64,000 nt of DNA from Bombus terrestris (GCF_910591885.1 NW_025963548.1:2161501-2225500); one strand, 5' to 3'; shown: positions 23,672-35,841, numbered from the stretch's first letter. The notes: a model not told the origin generated them from the sequence alone. Made by a program: numbers and translations.

Positions 23672-24727
23672 TAAATCGAAGATGAAAGAACACGGGAACC
23701 TTCCGTTTGGAATTTTGGGAAAATCCCGTAACATTGTAATCTATATTCTACCATAGCTGTAATTCAACAATTGTAGCCATCCAGTCCGATTGTAATTGTT
23801 CGAAACTTGTGATACTGCAATTGGCCTCGAGGCGACAACCAGTCACCGAACGTAGCCGCGGTCAAGGGATGAACGTTTTGTCTAATAAAGGCATGGAGTA
23901 ATTCTATAGCTATCCTTAAATGAAATAATCGTAGCGGCACGTGACAGTAAACATTCCAACGGTTTCTCTCCCGTGTCTCGCCACACGCAGACTCTATCCG
24001 TCGGATAAGATGATTGCCAGATGTCAACGCATCTCAACAGTATATGTTTAGCTAGCCTGAGGACCCATTATAAACCTTAAGATTTAGTTAATTAAAGTCC
24101 TTAACAGTCCTAAACAGGCAAACAGTCTTCGTTCCAACTACGGGATGATAGGTGAAATCTACTTTTCCACGGATGACGCTTCCCTCTATCAACGTTCCCT
24201 CAAGGGCTACTAGCATCCTTCTCTAACTATCAACATGGAAATTGTCCAATTAACAGTAACGTCACTATCAATCTCTTTCCGAGCGAAGTCTTTTCTCCAC
24301 GAATCCGATGTTCCGGTGCCCTTGGACACACCCATCATTGTTTTCCTCTGCAGCATCATCGTGCCGGAAAATCATTCTCTCGTGAGGTCACATTAGCCAG
24401 TTACAAAGAGCCTTAACCCTCGGTGGATATTCTATGTTTCGACAAAGCGTTTGTTCAGTCCTACCTATAACGTATATAAGGAAGTGTGGTGCAACTTGGA
24501 ATCAGGGTGAAAACGAATTCCGTTATCCCGTAGACCGCGGCTTTGTTATTGAACCCAGGATCATTGTCATTAGCTTCTCGAGTACCTAATTACCACGACT
24601 ACTTGTCAAATTATATAACAAACAAATTTACACTAGTAAATATCTGCTCTATTGCATAACTTCAACGTCTAAACCAAATGAAGATTCGTTTCGCGCCTCT
24701 AACTCTCATCATAATGTGAACCCGATG
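23672..24727 (+). repeat. LTR-like repeat A, complete copy
   Basis: Homologous over its length to the bounded 937-bp insertion at 33135-34071, which has TGTCGGA...TCCGACA ends and a target duplication. This copy is more decayed at its ends (ATCGAAGATGAAAG at the start, GTGAACCCGATG at the end). It lies immediately upstream of F-box copy 2; a tail of it lies upstream of copy 1 (4992-5093) and a fragment beside copy 3 (46929-47119). It is therefore a fixed part of the repeated unit. Confidence 0.75.
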
Positions 24728-24819
24728 TAAGTGAAAATACATGCACATACCATCGATTCTGCCTGACCAGGACTCTCACCCCTAACCGGAACTCGCAGTG
24801 CACCGTGACGAACAGCACA

Positions 24820-24855
24820 TATATAAGCTTCCACTCTTAGCCAGACCGTCAGTCG
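24820..24855 (+). promoter_or_regulatory. Core promoter of F-box copy 2: TATA box and initiator
   Basis: TATATAAG at 24820-24827 lies 31 bases upstream of the A in TCAGTCG (24849-24855), matching the arthropod TCAGT initiator and the usual TATA-to-start spacing. The predicted 5' leader is about 29 nt to the ATG at 24880. In copy 1 the initiator is kept (5217-5223) but the TATA has become TGTGTAAG. Confidence 0.7.
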
Positions 24856-24879
24856 TGCTCGCGCAACAGTAGAAGCAAC

Positions 24880-25317
24880 ATGGAGTTTTTTAGATCTCTA
24901 CTACGCGTCGTTGGTTTGTTCGTGCCAAGTAAGGTAGATATCATTTCCGAACTACCACTGGAGGTTTCGCACTTGATACTTCGAAAATTGGATCCCTCGT
25001 CCCTGCAGAGCGCCGCGCTTGTCTCGCGCAAATGTTTCAACGTATGTAGATCCGACAAGTGTCTACGGCGGAAAGCGAGACGTCACATGAGACATACGAG
25101 AAAGCGGGTCAAGATGCAATTTCTCGGACCTGCAACCGCTAAAGCTACCAACCAAGAATCAAGAAGTAGAGGACGTTGTGAGGGCAGCCTAAGGCACGAA
25201 ATAAGCTTATCCGCTGCTTGCACGGCGGTCGTCGTTGGAAGGATACGCGGTCCTCCGAAAATTTCGATGCGAGATCGCTCCATCGATGTTGGACCAGTAA
25301 AATGTATTAGACTCTAA
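24880..25317 (+). CDS. F-box protein gene, copy 2 (145 aa, intronless)
   Basis: The ATG at 24880 is the first after a TATA/initiator promoter. Residues ~17-62 form an F-box: DIISELPLEVSHLILRKLD, SSLQSAALVSRKCFNVCRSD. The conserved Trp of the motif is Cys here. Next is a strongly basic segment RRKARRHMRHTRKRVKM (~65-82), possibly a nuclear localisation signal. The rest is low-complexity and basic. No LRR, WD40 or other substrate-binding domain is recognisable, and 145 aa is short for the family, so SKP1 binding is plausible but substrate recruitment is unknown. Of the three copies it is the only uninterrupted frame, but its poly(A) signal is mutated. It could be expressed or a recent pseudogene. 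Confidence 0.65.
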   Translation: MEFFRSLLRVVGLFVPSKVDIISELPLEVSHLILRKLDPSSLQSAALVSRKCFNVCRSDKCLRRKARRHMRHTRKRVKMQFLGPATAKATNQESRSRGRCEGSLRHEISLSAACTAVVVGRIRGPPKISMRDRSIDVGPVKCIRL

Positions 25318-25479
25318 CTCATCTATGTACCGTAATATGACTGCTTGCTTTTGCGAGAAATTGAAACGGTCTTGTCCGGATTCAGAACTGTAGAGTGAAG
25401 CTTGAAATACAATGGTTTTACTGAGACGGCAATGTGTTTCAGTCACGATAATACTATCTGTATCGTAATAGGCCCATTA

Positions 25480-26522
25480 TTGAATATTAACTACAATGTA
25501 TCACCGCTGCAATTGCAGATTTGTCGTCAATTAGGTGCGAGATATACTCCTCATTGGCTGCCAAATACAGCGCACTTCAGCTGGCTCGAGCTACTATATC
25601 ATCTCTGGTCCTTGACATATCAAGCGTAATTGTAGTTTTGCATATTTAGGTTAAAATATTCAAATGAATGTATCTCCGTTTCTATAGCGCAAATGGCTAC
25701 AATGCGATGCCCGTTATATTTCATATCCCGTGTCATAACCAGCGCACATCAGCAAGTTTGCGGTCAACTCTGGGCTCTGTCAAACACAGCGTAATTGCTG
25801 TTGCGCATATTCAGGCTTACATTTTCACAAAAACGTATCTCCGCTTCTATTGCATATATTTCGACTATAAATAGCGCGTTACACTTCATATTTGCACTCA
25901 GATACACCGCACATTCGCTGGTTACAGCTATATCAGATCTGGTCCTTGAAACATCCATCGCAATTGTAGTATTGCGTTTGCAGTCGTAAATATTCAAATC
26001 ATGGTATGTCCGTTTCTACGGAACATTTTCGGAAAATTCGATGCGCGTTATATGTCACATTTGCTGTCATGTGCACTGCATGTCAGCTGGTTTGCGCTAT
26101 GTCAACTCTGGTCCCTGTCAAATCCAGCGTAATTGTAGTTTTGCATATTCAGGTTAAAATATTCAAATGAATGTATCTCCGTTTCTATTGCACACATCGC
26201 TACAATTCGATGTCCGTTACATTTCACATCTGATGTCATATGCACCACACATCAGCAGGTTTGTACTATGTCAACTCCGGGCTCTGTCAAATCCAGCGAA
26301 ATTGCTGTTTTGCATATTCATGCTTAACTATTCAAATCATCGTATAGCCGTTTGCATTGCTAATATGCCGACAGCACGAAGCGCGTTATACTCCATATTC
26401 GCTGCCAAATACAGCGCATATTATCTGGTTTGAGTTATGTAACGTGTGGACGCAGCCAACATCAGCGCATTTGCAGTTTTGCATATTCAGGCTTAAATAT
26501 TCAAGTCAACATATTGTAGTAT
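25480..26522 (+). repeat. ~168-bp satellite, array 2, proximal block
   Basis: Direct duplicate of 5850-6396 with an extra ~503 bp (about 25650-26150), equal to three monomers. The landmark GTAATTG(T)AGTTTTGCATAT followed by AAATATTCAAATGAATG occurs both before and after the extra block, as expected from unequal exchange. Confidence 0.88.
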
Positions 26523-26908
26523 CGTGAGGAAGAAGCCTCATTAGAAATCGATCAAAACAATGTCGTCTGTCCTTCGGTTGTTAGTTTACATCGGGGAGAA
26601 AGCCTATGTGACTAAAGTCACCTTGTACTTGCGGAGCGTTTACAGAATGGGGTTAGAGAGTTGGAAAAACTAACGCTAATGGTAGGGGACGATGTAACTT
26701 TAAAGATTGGCTGATCGAGAAGCGTTGAACGGTTGATCGAGAAATAAGAGTGAGTCGAGAGGTCAGAGTTAATCGAGGAGTCGAAGAGTAGAGTTGTTAG
26801 CGCTGTCGAGTTGCGAGAGGTGTTAGCGTTGTTGAGAGTGGAGTTGTTAGCGTTGTCGAGTTGTGAGAGGTCTGAGCGTTGCTGAAAGTAGAGTTGTTAG
26901 CGCTTTCC
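26523..26908 (+). repeat. Spacer S1, second copy
   Basis: Near-identical to 6397-6772, including the GTTAGCG/GTCGAG minisatellite. It carries small differences such as GAGAGGTCTGAGCG for GAGAGGTGTCAGCG. No gene is seen. Confidence 0.7.
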
Positions 26909-29862
26909 ATTTTCAGGATTATATATTCAAATCAAGCTATTTCCGATTCCGTTGCAGATATGTCCAAAATTCGAGTTAGCGTCGTACTGCCAAATGTATT
27001 ACTCATCAGCCGGTTTGCGCTATGTCGATTCTGACCATTGTTAAATCCAGCGCAATTGCAATTGTGGATACTCATGCACGAATGATCAAATCAACGTATC
27101 TCCGTTTTTGTGGCACATATGTCGAGAATTCGATGTGACTTGTACCCCACATTTCTTGCCAAATGCAGCGCACACCAGCCTGTTTCCGTTATGTCCTCTC
27201 TGGTTTCAGTCAAAGCGGGCATGACTGTAGTTTCGCATATTCATGCCTAAATGTTCAAATACACCTATATGGCGCATATCTGCCAGTTTGCGCAATGTCA
27301 ATTCTGGACCGTGTCAAATCCAGCGTATTTGCAGTTTTGCATACTCAAACTAAAATATTGAAATCCACGTATCTCCGCCTCAAGAGCTCAAATGACGACC
27401 ATTCGATGCGCATAATACTGCACATATGCTGCCAAATCAGCCGGTTTGTGCCACGTCAACTCTGGAACCGATCAAATTCTGTGTAATTGCAAATTTGCAT
27501 ATTCAGGCTTAAATATTCAAATGAAGGTATCTTCGTTCCCATTACAGGTATGTCGACAATACTATGCAAGTTGTATTCCACATTTACTACCAAATACAGC
27601 GCGCATCATCCGGGATGCGACTTTTCAACTGTGAACGCTGTAAAAGCTAATGTAATTGCGGATTTGCATGTTAAGGCTGAATTACTCGTTAGAACGTAGC
27701 CGCACTGGTATTGGATATATGTCGAAAATGCTATGCGCGGTAGCTCCACATTTGCTACCAAATAGAGCGCACATCAGTGGGCTGGCGCTAAGTTAACTCT
27801 GGACCGTGCGAAATCCAGCGAAATTGCAGTTTTGCATATTCAGGCTTAAATATTCAAATCTACGTATCTCTGTTTCTAATGCAGATATGACGATGAATTT
27901 CTGTTTGATATACTCCACACTGCCTCCCAAATTTAGCATACATCGGAGGGTTTGTGCTATGTCATCTGTGTATCCTGTGAAATCCAATGGAATTGCAGTT
28001 TTGCTTACATAGGCTGAATCCTCCATTAGAAAACATTGCGCTGTTATTAGCTGTATACATATTATGTATGTCGGAAATACGATGCACGCTACACTCCACA
28101 TTTGCTGCCAGATACAGTGAACACAATCCGGTTTGAGCTGTGTCAACTCTGGACCTTGTACATGCAGCGTAATTGCTGTTTTTCATATTCGGTCTCAGAT
28201 ATTTGAATCAACTTTTCTCCTCTTTTATAGCACACATGCTGAAAACTCGATGCATCTTATACTCCACAGTTGCTGCCAAATACAGCCCACATCAGCTGCT
28301 TTGAGCTATGTCATCTCTGGTCTCCGATAAATCCAATGTAGTTTCAGCTTTGCATATTCAGGCTGAAATATTCTAATCAACGTATCTCCGCTTCCGTTGC
28401 AGATATGCCGACAACGTAAAGCGTGTTATACGCCAAAATTGTTGCCAAGTACTGCACACATCAGCCGCTTTGGGCTATGTCGATTCTGGACCCTGTGAAG
28501 TGCAGCGTAATTGTAGTTTTGCATACTCAGGAATAAACGTTCAGATCAATGTGTCTCCGCCTCTATAGCATATGTGCCGACATCCACTCCATATTTGCTG
28601 CCAAATACAGCGCACATTAGTGAGCTGGCGCTATGTCAGCTCTGGCCCGTGTCAAAAACGCGTAATTGCAGTTTTGCAAATTCGTGCATAAATATTCAAA
28701 TCAACGTATCTACGATTGTGTTACAGATATGCCGACAATACGAATTAGGTTATACTTTACATTTGTTGCCAGTACAGTGCACATCATTCGATTTAAACTA
28801 TGTCATCTGCGATCACCGACAAATCCAGCGTAATTGCAGTTTTTCATATACATTATTATATATTCAAATCCACGTATCTCCGTTACTGTTGGAAATGTGT
28901 CGACAATACGATTTGCCTTGTATTCCACATTTCTTGCAAATTAAACCAATATCATCCAATTAGCGCTATGTCCTCTCTGGTCCGGTCAAACCCAACGCAA
29001 CTGCAGTTTTGCATTATCAAATCTAAATAATCAAATCAACTAATCTCCGTTTCGATTGCAGACATGTGGAAAATTCGATGCGCTTTATACTCCGTAGTTG
29101 CTACTAAATATAGCTCACATCATCTGGTTTGCGCTATGTCAAATTCGGACCCCGTGAAATCAAGCGTAAATGCAGTAATGCATGATCAGGGTTCAATATT
29201 CAGATCGACGTGACTCAGTTTCTATTGCAGATATGTCGACAAAACGGTGTGCGTTATATTCCACATTGACTGCCATACATTGGGCGCTTCATGTGGTTTA
29301 AGCCATGTTAAATACGGAACGAGTCAAATCCAGCGTATTTGTAGTTTTGCACATTCAAGCCTAATATTCAAGTGAATGTATCTCCGTTTTCATAGTAAGT
29401 ATGTTCACAATAGGACGCATGTTATACTCCACATTTGCTGCCAAATACAGCACACATCAGACAGTTTGCACATTGTCAAGACTGGACTCGGTGAAATTTA
29501 GCGTGACTGCAGTTTTGGATATTAATGCTTACATATTCGAATCGAGGTATCTCCGCTTGTTTTGCAGAAATGTTGGCCATACGATGCGCCTTATATTCCA
29601 CATCTGATGCCAAATCAGCCGGTTTATGCTATGCCAACTCTGGACCCTGTAAAATCTAGCATAATTGCAGTTTTTGCTATTAATGCTTAAATATTGCTTT
29701 CAAAGTCTCTCCGCTTGTTTTGCACATATGTCGACAATTCGATACGCCTTATACTCTACATTTGCTACAGTTACATTACCCATCAGCTTGCTTGAGGTAT
29801 GTCAACTCTGGTCTCTGCCAAAACCTGCCAAAATGCAATTTTGCATGTTCAGCATGTTCAAT
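26909..29862 (+). repeat. ~168-bp satellite, array 2, distal block
   Basis: Monomer-by-monomer duplicate of 6773-9722 at a constant offset of 20134. It differs at a few percent of positions by eye (about 4-5 differences in a 150-bp sample near 29750). It ends at the central copia, with GCATGTTCAAT in place of GGAAT at the junction. Confidence 0.9.
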
Positions 29863-30107
29863 TGAAAAGATATAGAATGGATTCGGAAATACAAATAATT
29901 CCCTTTATTTAGCACACAACTGTTATACATATATCTTATACTCTTAAGACCTCAAAATCCTACTCGCACGCACGCTTGTTTTCAACCGACTCTTCCAGAT
30001 ACTTCTAACGACTGGCTCCTGTCTTTTGTCTCATCCAAGACCCGGACGTCATCTGACGCTTACACACACATTCGCATGTACAGTTTAAATGTATCATATT
30101 CCCAACA
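29863..30107 (-). repeat. Central copia 3' LTR
   Basis: 245 bp, sense ends TGTTGGGAATATG and TATCTTTTCA. It has AATAAA within CTAAATAAAGGG. Confidence 0.92.
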
Positions 30108-30296
30108 CGCCTCCGTACATTTATACTGTACACTTAGTCGCATTTACATGCTTTGACGAATTACGTAACAGAAACTTTAACACTTATTTATTTACATTTC
30201 TCTTAGTTTACATTCATCCATGACCTAAACCTTTCGAATTTCTCTCTACACAGTGCCTTCGTAAAAATATCCGCAGTATTTTCGTCTGTACTTACT

Positions 30297-33134
30297 TTAA
30301 ATGTTTGTCTTGTTCTCCTTTAAGCACTCGTGAACATAGTGGTAATGAACTTCAATGTGTTTAGAATTTTTTGTAAAATTTCCGTGCTTTGCTATACTCA
30401 TCACTCCAGAGTTATCCTCATCAATTTTTACAGGGTTATCGTCTAGATTTACATTGAAGATTTTCATAATTTCCATAATGGACATTAATTCACTCACCGC
30501 TTCCGATAGAGCTACATACTCTGCATACGTCGAGGCTTTTGTCACACACCTTTGTTTTTTAGACTTCCAACCAATTACATTTCCACACAATCTAATTACA
30601 TATTCTGAAGTCGATTTCTTTTCTAAATGATCTCCTGCCTAATCAGCGTCCACATAACAATCTATCGTTTCACATTTTTCATTCCTTTTATAATCTAATC
30701 TTAAGTCTCTAGTCCGGTACAAATATTTCAATATTCGCAAAGCAAATTTAAAATGTGTCTCATTACAACAATCTTGAAATCTACTCAAATAATTCACACT
30801 ATAACTTATATCGGGTCTGGTATTTACACTAACATACAACAATGCGCCAATTAAATTTTTGTATCCAATATCCTCTCTATTTATCTCAGCTTTTTCAATT
30901 TTTAAGTTGGTCTCCATAGGTGTACAGTACAATTTGCTATTTTGTAACTTACATTTGTTTGCTAATGATTCAATGTATTTCTTTTGGCTTAATCTTATTT
31001 CATTTTTGAAATAATCATAGTCTATATTTATTCCAAGATATTCTTTGACTTCACCTAAATCTTTCATTTCAAATCTATTAGTTAATAACTTCTTTACCCT
31101 TTGTATCTTCCTTTTATTTTTACTACAAATTAGCAAATCGTCTACATACATAAGCAAATAAACAACATTTTCTCCCTCTCCATGTATATATATGCACAAC
31201 TCTATGTTATTCTTCTTAAAACCTAATCTCGTCACACACTTATCAAGACACTCATACCACTCTCTTCGACTTTCTTTTAACCCATAAAGCGCTTTCGATA
31301 GTTTACAAACTCTATTCGTTCCGTCCGCATATCCCTTTGGTTGATTTACATATACTTCCGAGGTTACTCCACCATTTAAAAAAGCAGTTTCTACATTCAT
31401 TTGCTCAATAATTAATCCATTTTGACAACAATATGATAGCAATATCTTAAAGGTCTCATTACTCGCTACTGGGGAGTATATGTCATCGGCTACGTTTCTT
31501 TGTTGGAATCCTCTTACCACTAATCTAGCCTTATACCTGTCATCTGATTTTCTCGTGTAAACCCATTTTACATCTAATACGTCTTTGCCTTTTACCCTTT
31601 CTACCAATTTCCAAGTTTTATTCTTATAAAGACATTCTATTTCCTTATCCATAGCTTGTTTCCAATCTTCACTATCTTCACAACAAATCGCCTCCTCAAA
31701 TGTACAAGGGATATCTACACTACAATAATTTGCATGGATTTCACTAATGTTTTCTTTTTCTGGATATCTTACTGGAGTTCTCTTAATACGTGTAGATCTT
31801 CGAGGGATGTTTAAGCTTTCAAGACTGTTATCATTTTCATCTTCCCTACTTTCTAACTCTTCCTTATTCATGTTTACCAATAAATCATTATCCTCAATGT
31901 CATCGTTATCTTTATCGAATGAATTCTCCACAAAACCGATACATTTTGTGTCTGTTCCTATGACTTCTACATGTCTCGCTATTGTTATTTTTCTACCTAA
32001 TAAGACTCTGTAACCTACTTCTCTATATCCTAACAAAATTCCCATATCTGCCTTCTTATCCCATTTAGAAACTCTTTTTTGTTCTGGTTTTCTTACAAAA
32101 ACTTTACTTCCATATAGATGTATATCTTCAACACTTGGTTTTCTCCCGAAGAATATTTCAAAAGGTGTCTTTCTCTCTATAGTATTTGCCAGTATTCGAT
32201 TCTTCAAGTATACCGCTGTCCAATCTATTTCCAGCCAGTACCTTTTATGTACTTTCGCTTCCGCTAACAAGCAACGCGCCATGTCCATCACTGTTCTATT
32301 ATACCTTTCCGTTGTCCCGTTTAATTCATGTACGTAGGTTGGGCAGTTATTTATTCTGATACCTTTATCCCCAGCAAATTTATAAATTCGATTATTCCAG
32401 TACTCTTCTCCATTATCATATCTCAATATTTTAAACCACTTGCCCGTTAAATTCTCGGCTTCATTTACAAACTGTACGAAACAATCAAAGACATCGCCCT
32501 TTGATTTTATACAATAAATTCTAGCTATTTTGCTATAATCATCGATAAATGAGATGAACTATTTCCCTTCATTGAATCCGGTAGTCTTAAAGGGACCGCA
32601 CACGTCCGAATGAATAATGTCCATTATCTCCCTAGCCTTGGTTCGATTATTTTTGAATGGTAAATTGTGCATTTTCCTTTCCTGTACACCCTACATTTCA
32701 AAAATTCCTTTTCAAATTCATTGGGTATACCAGTAACTAGCTGCTCTTTACCCAAAATATTTAAATATTTAAAATTTACGTGTCCTAACATCCTATGCCA
32801 TCTTTTCTTTTTACTCATATCACTACGTTCGGCGCTGTTTGCTAAGTGCTCCTTCCCATTCAATATACTTTTCATTCTATATGTTCCCTTTTCTTTAAAC
32901 GCTACCGCTGTAAGCTTATTGTCCTCATCTATTACTTTTGCAATATTTCCTATTGAAATAACCGTGTTCCTATTATCTTTTAACTTGCCTAAACTAATCA
33001 AGTTTGCGGACATTTTTTTCGCGTAAAAAACATTATCCACATTTATTTCATTTTGCTTTCCAAATGCTTCAAAATAACTTATAACATTCGCTAATTTTGT
33101 TGCCTTTATCGATCTATTATCGCCTAAATATATA
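30297..33134 (-). pseudogene. pol: Central copia integrase, RT and RNase H
   Basis: The best preserved copia pol in the window. A single frame runs from the integrase (DNGEEYWNNR, GTTERYNRT) through the linker and RT (YVDDLLICS) to RNase H (DCYVDAD). It stops at a TAG at 30639 that replaces a Trp codon, then continues in frame to 30297 (KHIEVHYHYVHEC). A further stop lies in the integrase near 32558, before FISFIDDYSK, and the more N-terminal part is 32624 to about 33134. This copy lacks the 8-bp, ~20-bp and 1-bp lesions of the arm copies, so it serves as the in-window reference. Confidence 0.9.
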
Positions 33135-34071
33135 TGTCGGAGATGAAAGAACACCGGAACTCCTCCTTGGAATCGCGGGAATACCGCAACTCTGTAACTT
33201 AGATTAAACAAATGCCGCACCGATTATTCGAGATTTATGATCATGAGCTTGGGCTCGAGGCGACAATCAGTCGCCGAACGTAGCCGCGGTCAAAGGGATG
33301 AACGTTTTATGTGACAAAGGCACAGAGTAACTCTATACCTCTCCTTAAAAGAAATAGTCGTAGCGATACGTGGCAGTAAATACTTCAATAGTTTCTATCC
33401 CGCGGCCCGCCACACGCAGATTTTGTCCTCCGGGTAAGATGATCGCCGGATGTCGGCATGCCTTTGTGGTGTATGTTTAGCTAACGTGAGGACCCGCTAT
33501 AGATCTTAAGATTTAGTCAAGCGAAGTCCGTCAAGTAGTCTTTGTTGCAACTACGGGAAGATAGGAGAAACCTATCTTCCACGAACGTTGCCCCCCGTCA
33601 ACAACCTCCCCTCAAGGGCGGCCAGCATCACTTTCAAAACGCCGATATGGAGATCGACCAATTAGCAACAGCGCTAATTTCCCTCGCCTTTGGAACGAAA
33701 GCTTTCCTTGACGAATCCGAGGATCTCATGTCCTTAGACACACCCATTATAGTTCTCCTCGACGGCATCGTCGAGACGGAGATTCATTCTTTCGTACGAT
33801 CTCATCGACGAATGACAGTGCCACCTTACAACCAGTGAATACCTCACATCTAGTTAACAAAGAGTTAGACTTGAACTGTGCGAGAACATACGTTTACCAT
33901 CCCGTGACCGCGGATTCGTTTCGAACCTAAGGTCATTATCACTAGTGCTACGAGTGCTTAATCTTGTTAATAAGACCGTGCTAATAAACTCTCCATTGTA
34001 TCACGACAATGGCTAATTCTAATGAAAATTCATTAAACGCCCATCTAGATAATCCTGACTTCAATCCGACA
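33135..34071 (+). mobile_element. Solo LTR (repeat A family) inserted in central copia
   Basis: 937 bp with TGTCGGAGATG at one end and CAATCCGACA at the other. The arm copias give the empty site (CCTAAATATATATTTTCCGG), which fixes a 4-bp duplication TATA at 33131-33134 and 34072-34075. Inverted TGT...ACA ends, a GCTAATAAACTC polyadenylation-like signal near the 3' end and a 4-bp duplication all point to a solo LTR of an LTR retrotransposon. A DNA element with 7-bp inverted ends is the alternative. The open frame at 33542-33838 has no recognisable domain. Confidence 0.75.
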
Positions 34072-34255
34072 TATATTTACCGGTACTTTAAGGTCAATAG
34101 ATTTATCGAAATAATTTACGTTGTTAATTATGTGATCTGTGCAACCGCTATCTAATGGCCACATTACTTCATAATTACTTATCTCGTTCGCCTCGCCGCT
34201 GTGTGCTGCGTGCGCCGTTGCTATCCATGTGCTTGATCTTGAGTTACCATGCTCG
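34072..34255 (-). pseudogene. pol: Central copia protease remnant with gypsy empty site
   Basis: Encodes WPLDSGCTDHI (protease Asp kept) between the two solo LTRs. It contains GTTGCTATCCATGTG at 34216-34230, the uninterrupted version of the sequence split by the gypsy in both arms. Confidence 0.85.
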
Positions 34256-34638
34256 TGTCACGTAAAATAAAAAGCAGGAGGCTCGAACGAAAAGAAAAAG
34301 ATTAAGGTAACAAAAAAAACAAGAGAATTTATTTCTTGTATTCTGAATTTACACTGATTGCGATTTTGTTCTGAGCTCCAGCCGTGATTTTCCAAGACTG
34401 AAGCTCTTACAATTTGACATTCGGTGACATCTACTTCTTCATTGTTTGTCATCCCTCAATATCCCCACTACCCTGTAGGCGTACGTGACCGTTGTCACAC
34501 TTCTAGGACATTCGGTGGAAGGACCGTTAGGATACAGATGACTCATTAGGCACTTCAGCGATATACATTGTCGCCAAGGCCGCCACATCTCTATCTCCAT
34601 CATCGGTCCATCGGATTTGAAGTATGCCGGTCGTGACA
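34256..34638 (-). mobile_element. Solo LTR of a third gypsy subfamily, inserted in central copia
   Basis: 383 bp from TGTCACGTAAAAT to CGGTCGTGACA with a 4-bp target duplication CTCG (34252-34255 and 34639-34642). Removing it and one CTCG restores ATGCTCGCTCGTGCC as seen in the arm copies. It shares the core around CCCCACTACCCTGTAGGCG with the other gypsy LTRs but is clearly distinct elsewhere. No internal region is left, as expected after LTR-LTR recombination. Confidence 0.92.
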
Positions 34639-35423
34639 CTCGCTCGTGCCGGTTATTGACTGACGATGGAAATTTCCATGTCCCCTGCTCGTATTTTCTT
34701 TGTCTCCTCCTCCTCTGCTGCGACCACATGTTGACCCAAGCCAAAAACTGATACTGTTTCCCGCTTCGACGCCATTTTGACACTCTCTCCCAAAATGTCC
34801 TACTCTTCCACATCTGAAGCATCCTTCCTTTTTTGCAGAAAAGGCGTTGGTTTGCATTTCTCCTCGATTGGACTTATTTTTCCTCTCCGCTATTTCAATT
34901 TTATTTTTTAAATACGCTACTGTTTGATTTTCGGCTTTCAGTGCATCTACTATATCCGCTATGTAGCTGTATTCTTCGGGTAACGTATTCAGCATGTAAG
35001 TCAGTTTTTCCCTCTCACTCACTTGTGCACCCGCACATTTTAATTCGTTTATTAATTTTTCGAAATCACTAAAGGACGATGTTGAATCACTGTAGTTCTC
35101 AAGTTTTATCTTTTCCAATCTCCTTCTGCATACGACCTGTAGTGCCGTCGACTCTTTCAAGTACATTTCATCAAACTTTTTTACTATCTCATACGCCGTT
35201 TTTTCTTCTCTAATACATTCCAATGGTCTGTTTGTGATGGCACTATAAATGATATTTATTGCCTTCGGATCCTTTTTGTCCCAGTCTTCACTGTCTGTTT
35301 CTGTCTTCACCCTAGTTGTGACAACCTCGCATTCTCTATACTTGAGAAACATCGTTATTCTTTGCTTCCACATACCGTCAATATCCATCGAAAATAGGTA
35401 TCATGATTTCCAATCTCTCCATT
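34639..35423 (-). pseudogene. gag: Central copia gag
   Basis: UBN2-type copia Gag with an intact CCHC knuckle CFRCGRVGHFGREC. The N terminus is shifted: the ATG at 35423 reads MERLEIMIPIFDG and then leaves frame because of a small deletion compared with the arms. The frame from about 35388 (GMWKQRITMFLKYRECE) is open. The C terminus is cut by the solo LTR. Gag forms the copia particle; not functional here. Confidence 0.88.
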
Positions 35424-35578
35424 TTAAATGATTCCTTATCTCTTACTCAAGCGTTCCTACGTGCTCGAAGTGTGTTTTTCCTCTTTGTAACCTTTGAACG
35501 TTTCTTTCCTTACTGAAGACTCACTCGACCTAACTCGCAATATTGAAAACCATGCACTAAAATAACTGGCAAAACTAT

Positions 35579-35597
35579 GAACCACGCTCTGCTACCA
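35579..35597 (-). other. Central copia primer-binding site
   Basis: Same initiator tRNA-Met type sequence, TGGTAGCAGAGCGTGGTTC in sense, next to the 5' LTR. Confidence 0.78.
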
Positions 35598-35841
35598 TGT
35601 AAAGATATAGAATGGATTCGGAAATACAAATAATTCCCTTTATTTAGCACACAACAGTTATACATATATCTTACACTCTAAAGACCTCGAAACCTACTCG
35701 CACGCACGGTTGTTGTCAACAGACTCTTCCAGATACTTCTAACGACTGGCTCTTGTCTTTTGTCCCAACTAAGGCCTGGACGTCCTCTGACGCTTATACA
35801 CACATTCATATGTACAGTGTAAGTGTATCATGTTCCTAGCA
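35598..35841 (-). repeat. Central copia 5' LTR
   Basis: Matches 21480-21724 with substitutions, including TGTAAAG for the terminal TGAAAAG and CCTAGCA at the outer end. The outer edge directly abuts CMTR1-derived sequence. Confidence 0.88.

Larger units (their letters stand above)
6801..23866 (+). repeat. Left arm of giant inverted repeat
   Basis: Base n here pairs with about 70801-n on the opposite strand in the right arm: 6801 with 64000, the copia gag at 20489-21304 with 49489-50304, and the gypsy gag at 18568-19914 with 50879-52225. A hand-aligned sample of about 290 bp next to the copia insertion shows only two differences. The inner edge is where both arms stop matching after AACGTAGCCGCGGTCA. 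The outer limit is set by the window end, so the arm may begin further left. Confidence 0.92.
29863..35841 (-). mobile_element. Central Ty1/copia copy with two solo-LTR insertions
   Basis: Same family as the arm copies, without the nested gypsy. LTRs are 29863-30107 and 35598-35841. The left flank is the same satellite position as in the left arm, so it descends from the same insertion. The right flank is the CMTR1 pseudogene. There is no target duplication (TCAAT against GAATT), implying a breakpoint at the right LTR. Two insertions, 33135-34071 and 34256-34638, are solo LTRs. Confidence 0.92.

Noticed and set aside
33542..33838. 98-codon frame inside the solo LTR of the repeat A family
   Set aside because: It lies within an LTR-like element, has no recognisable domain and is not open in the homologous copy at 23672-24727.
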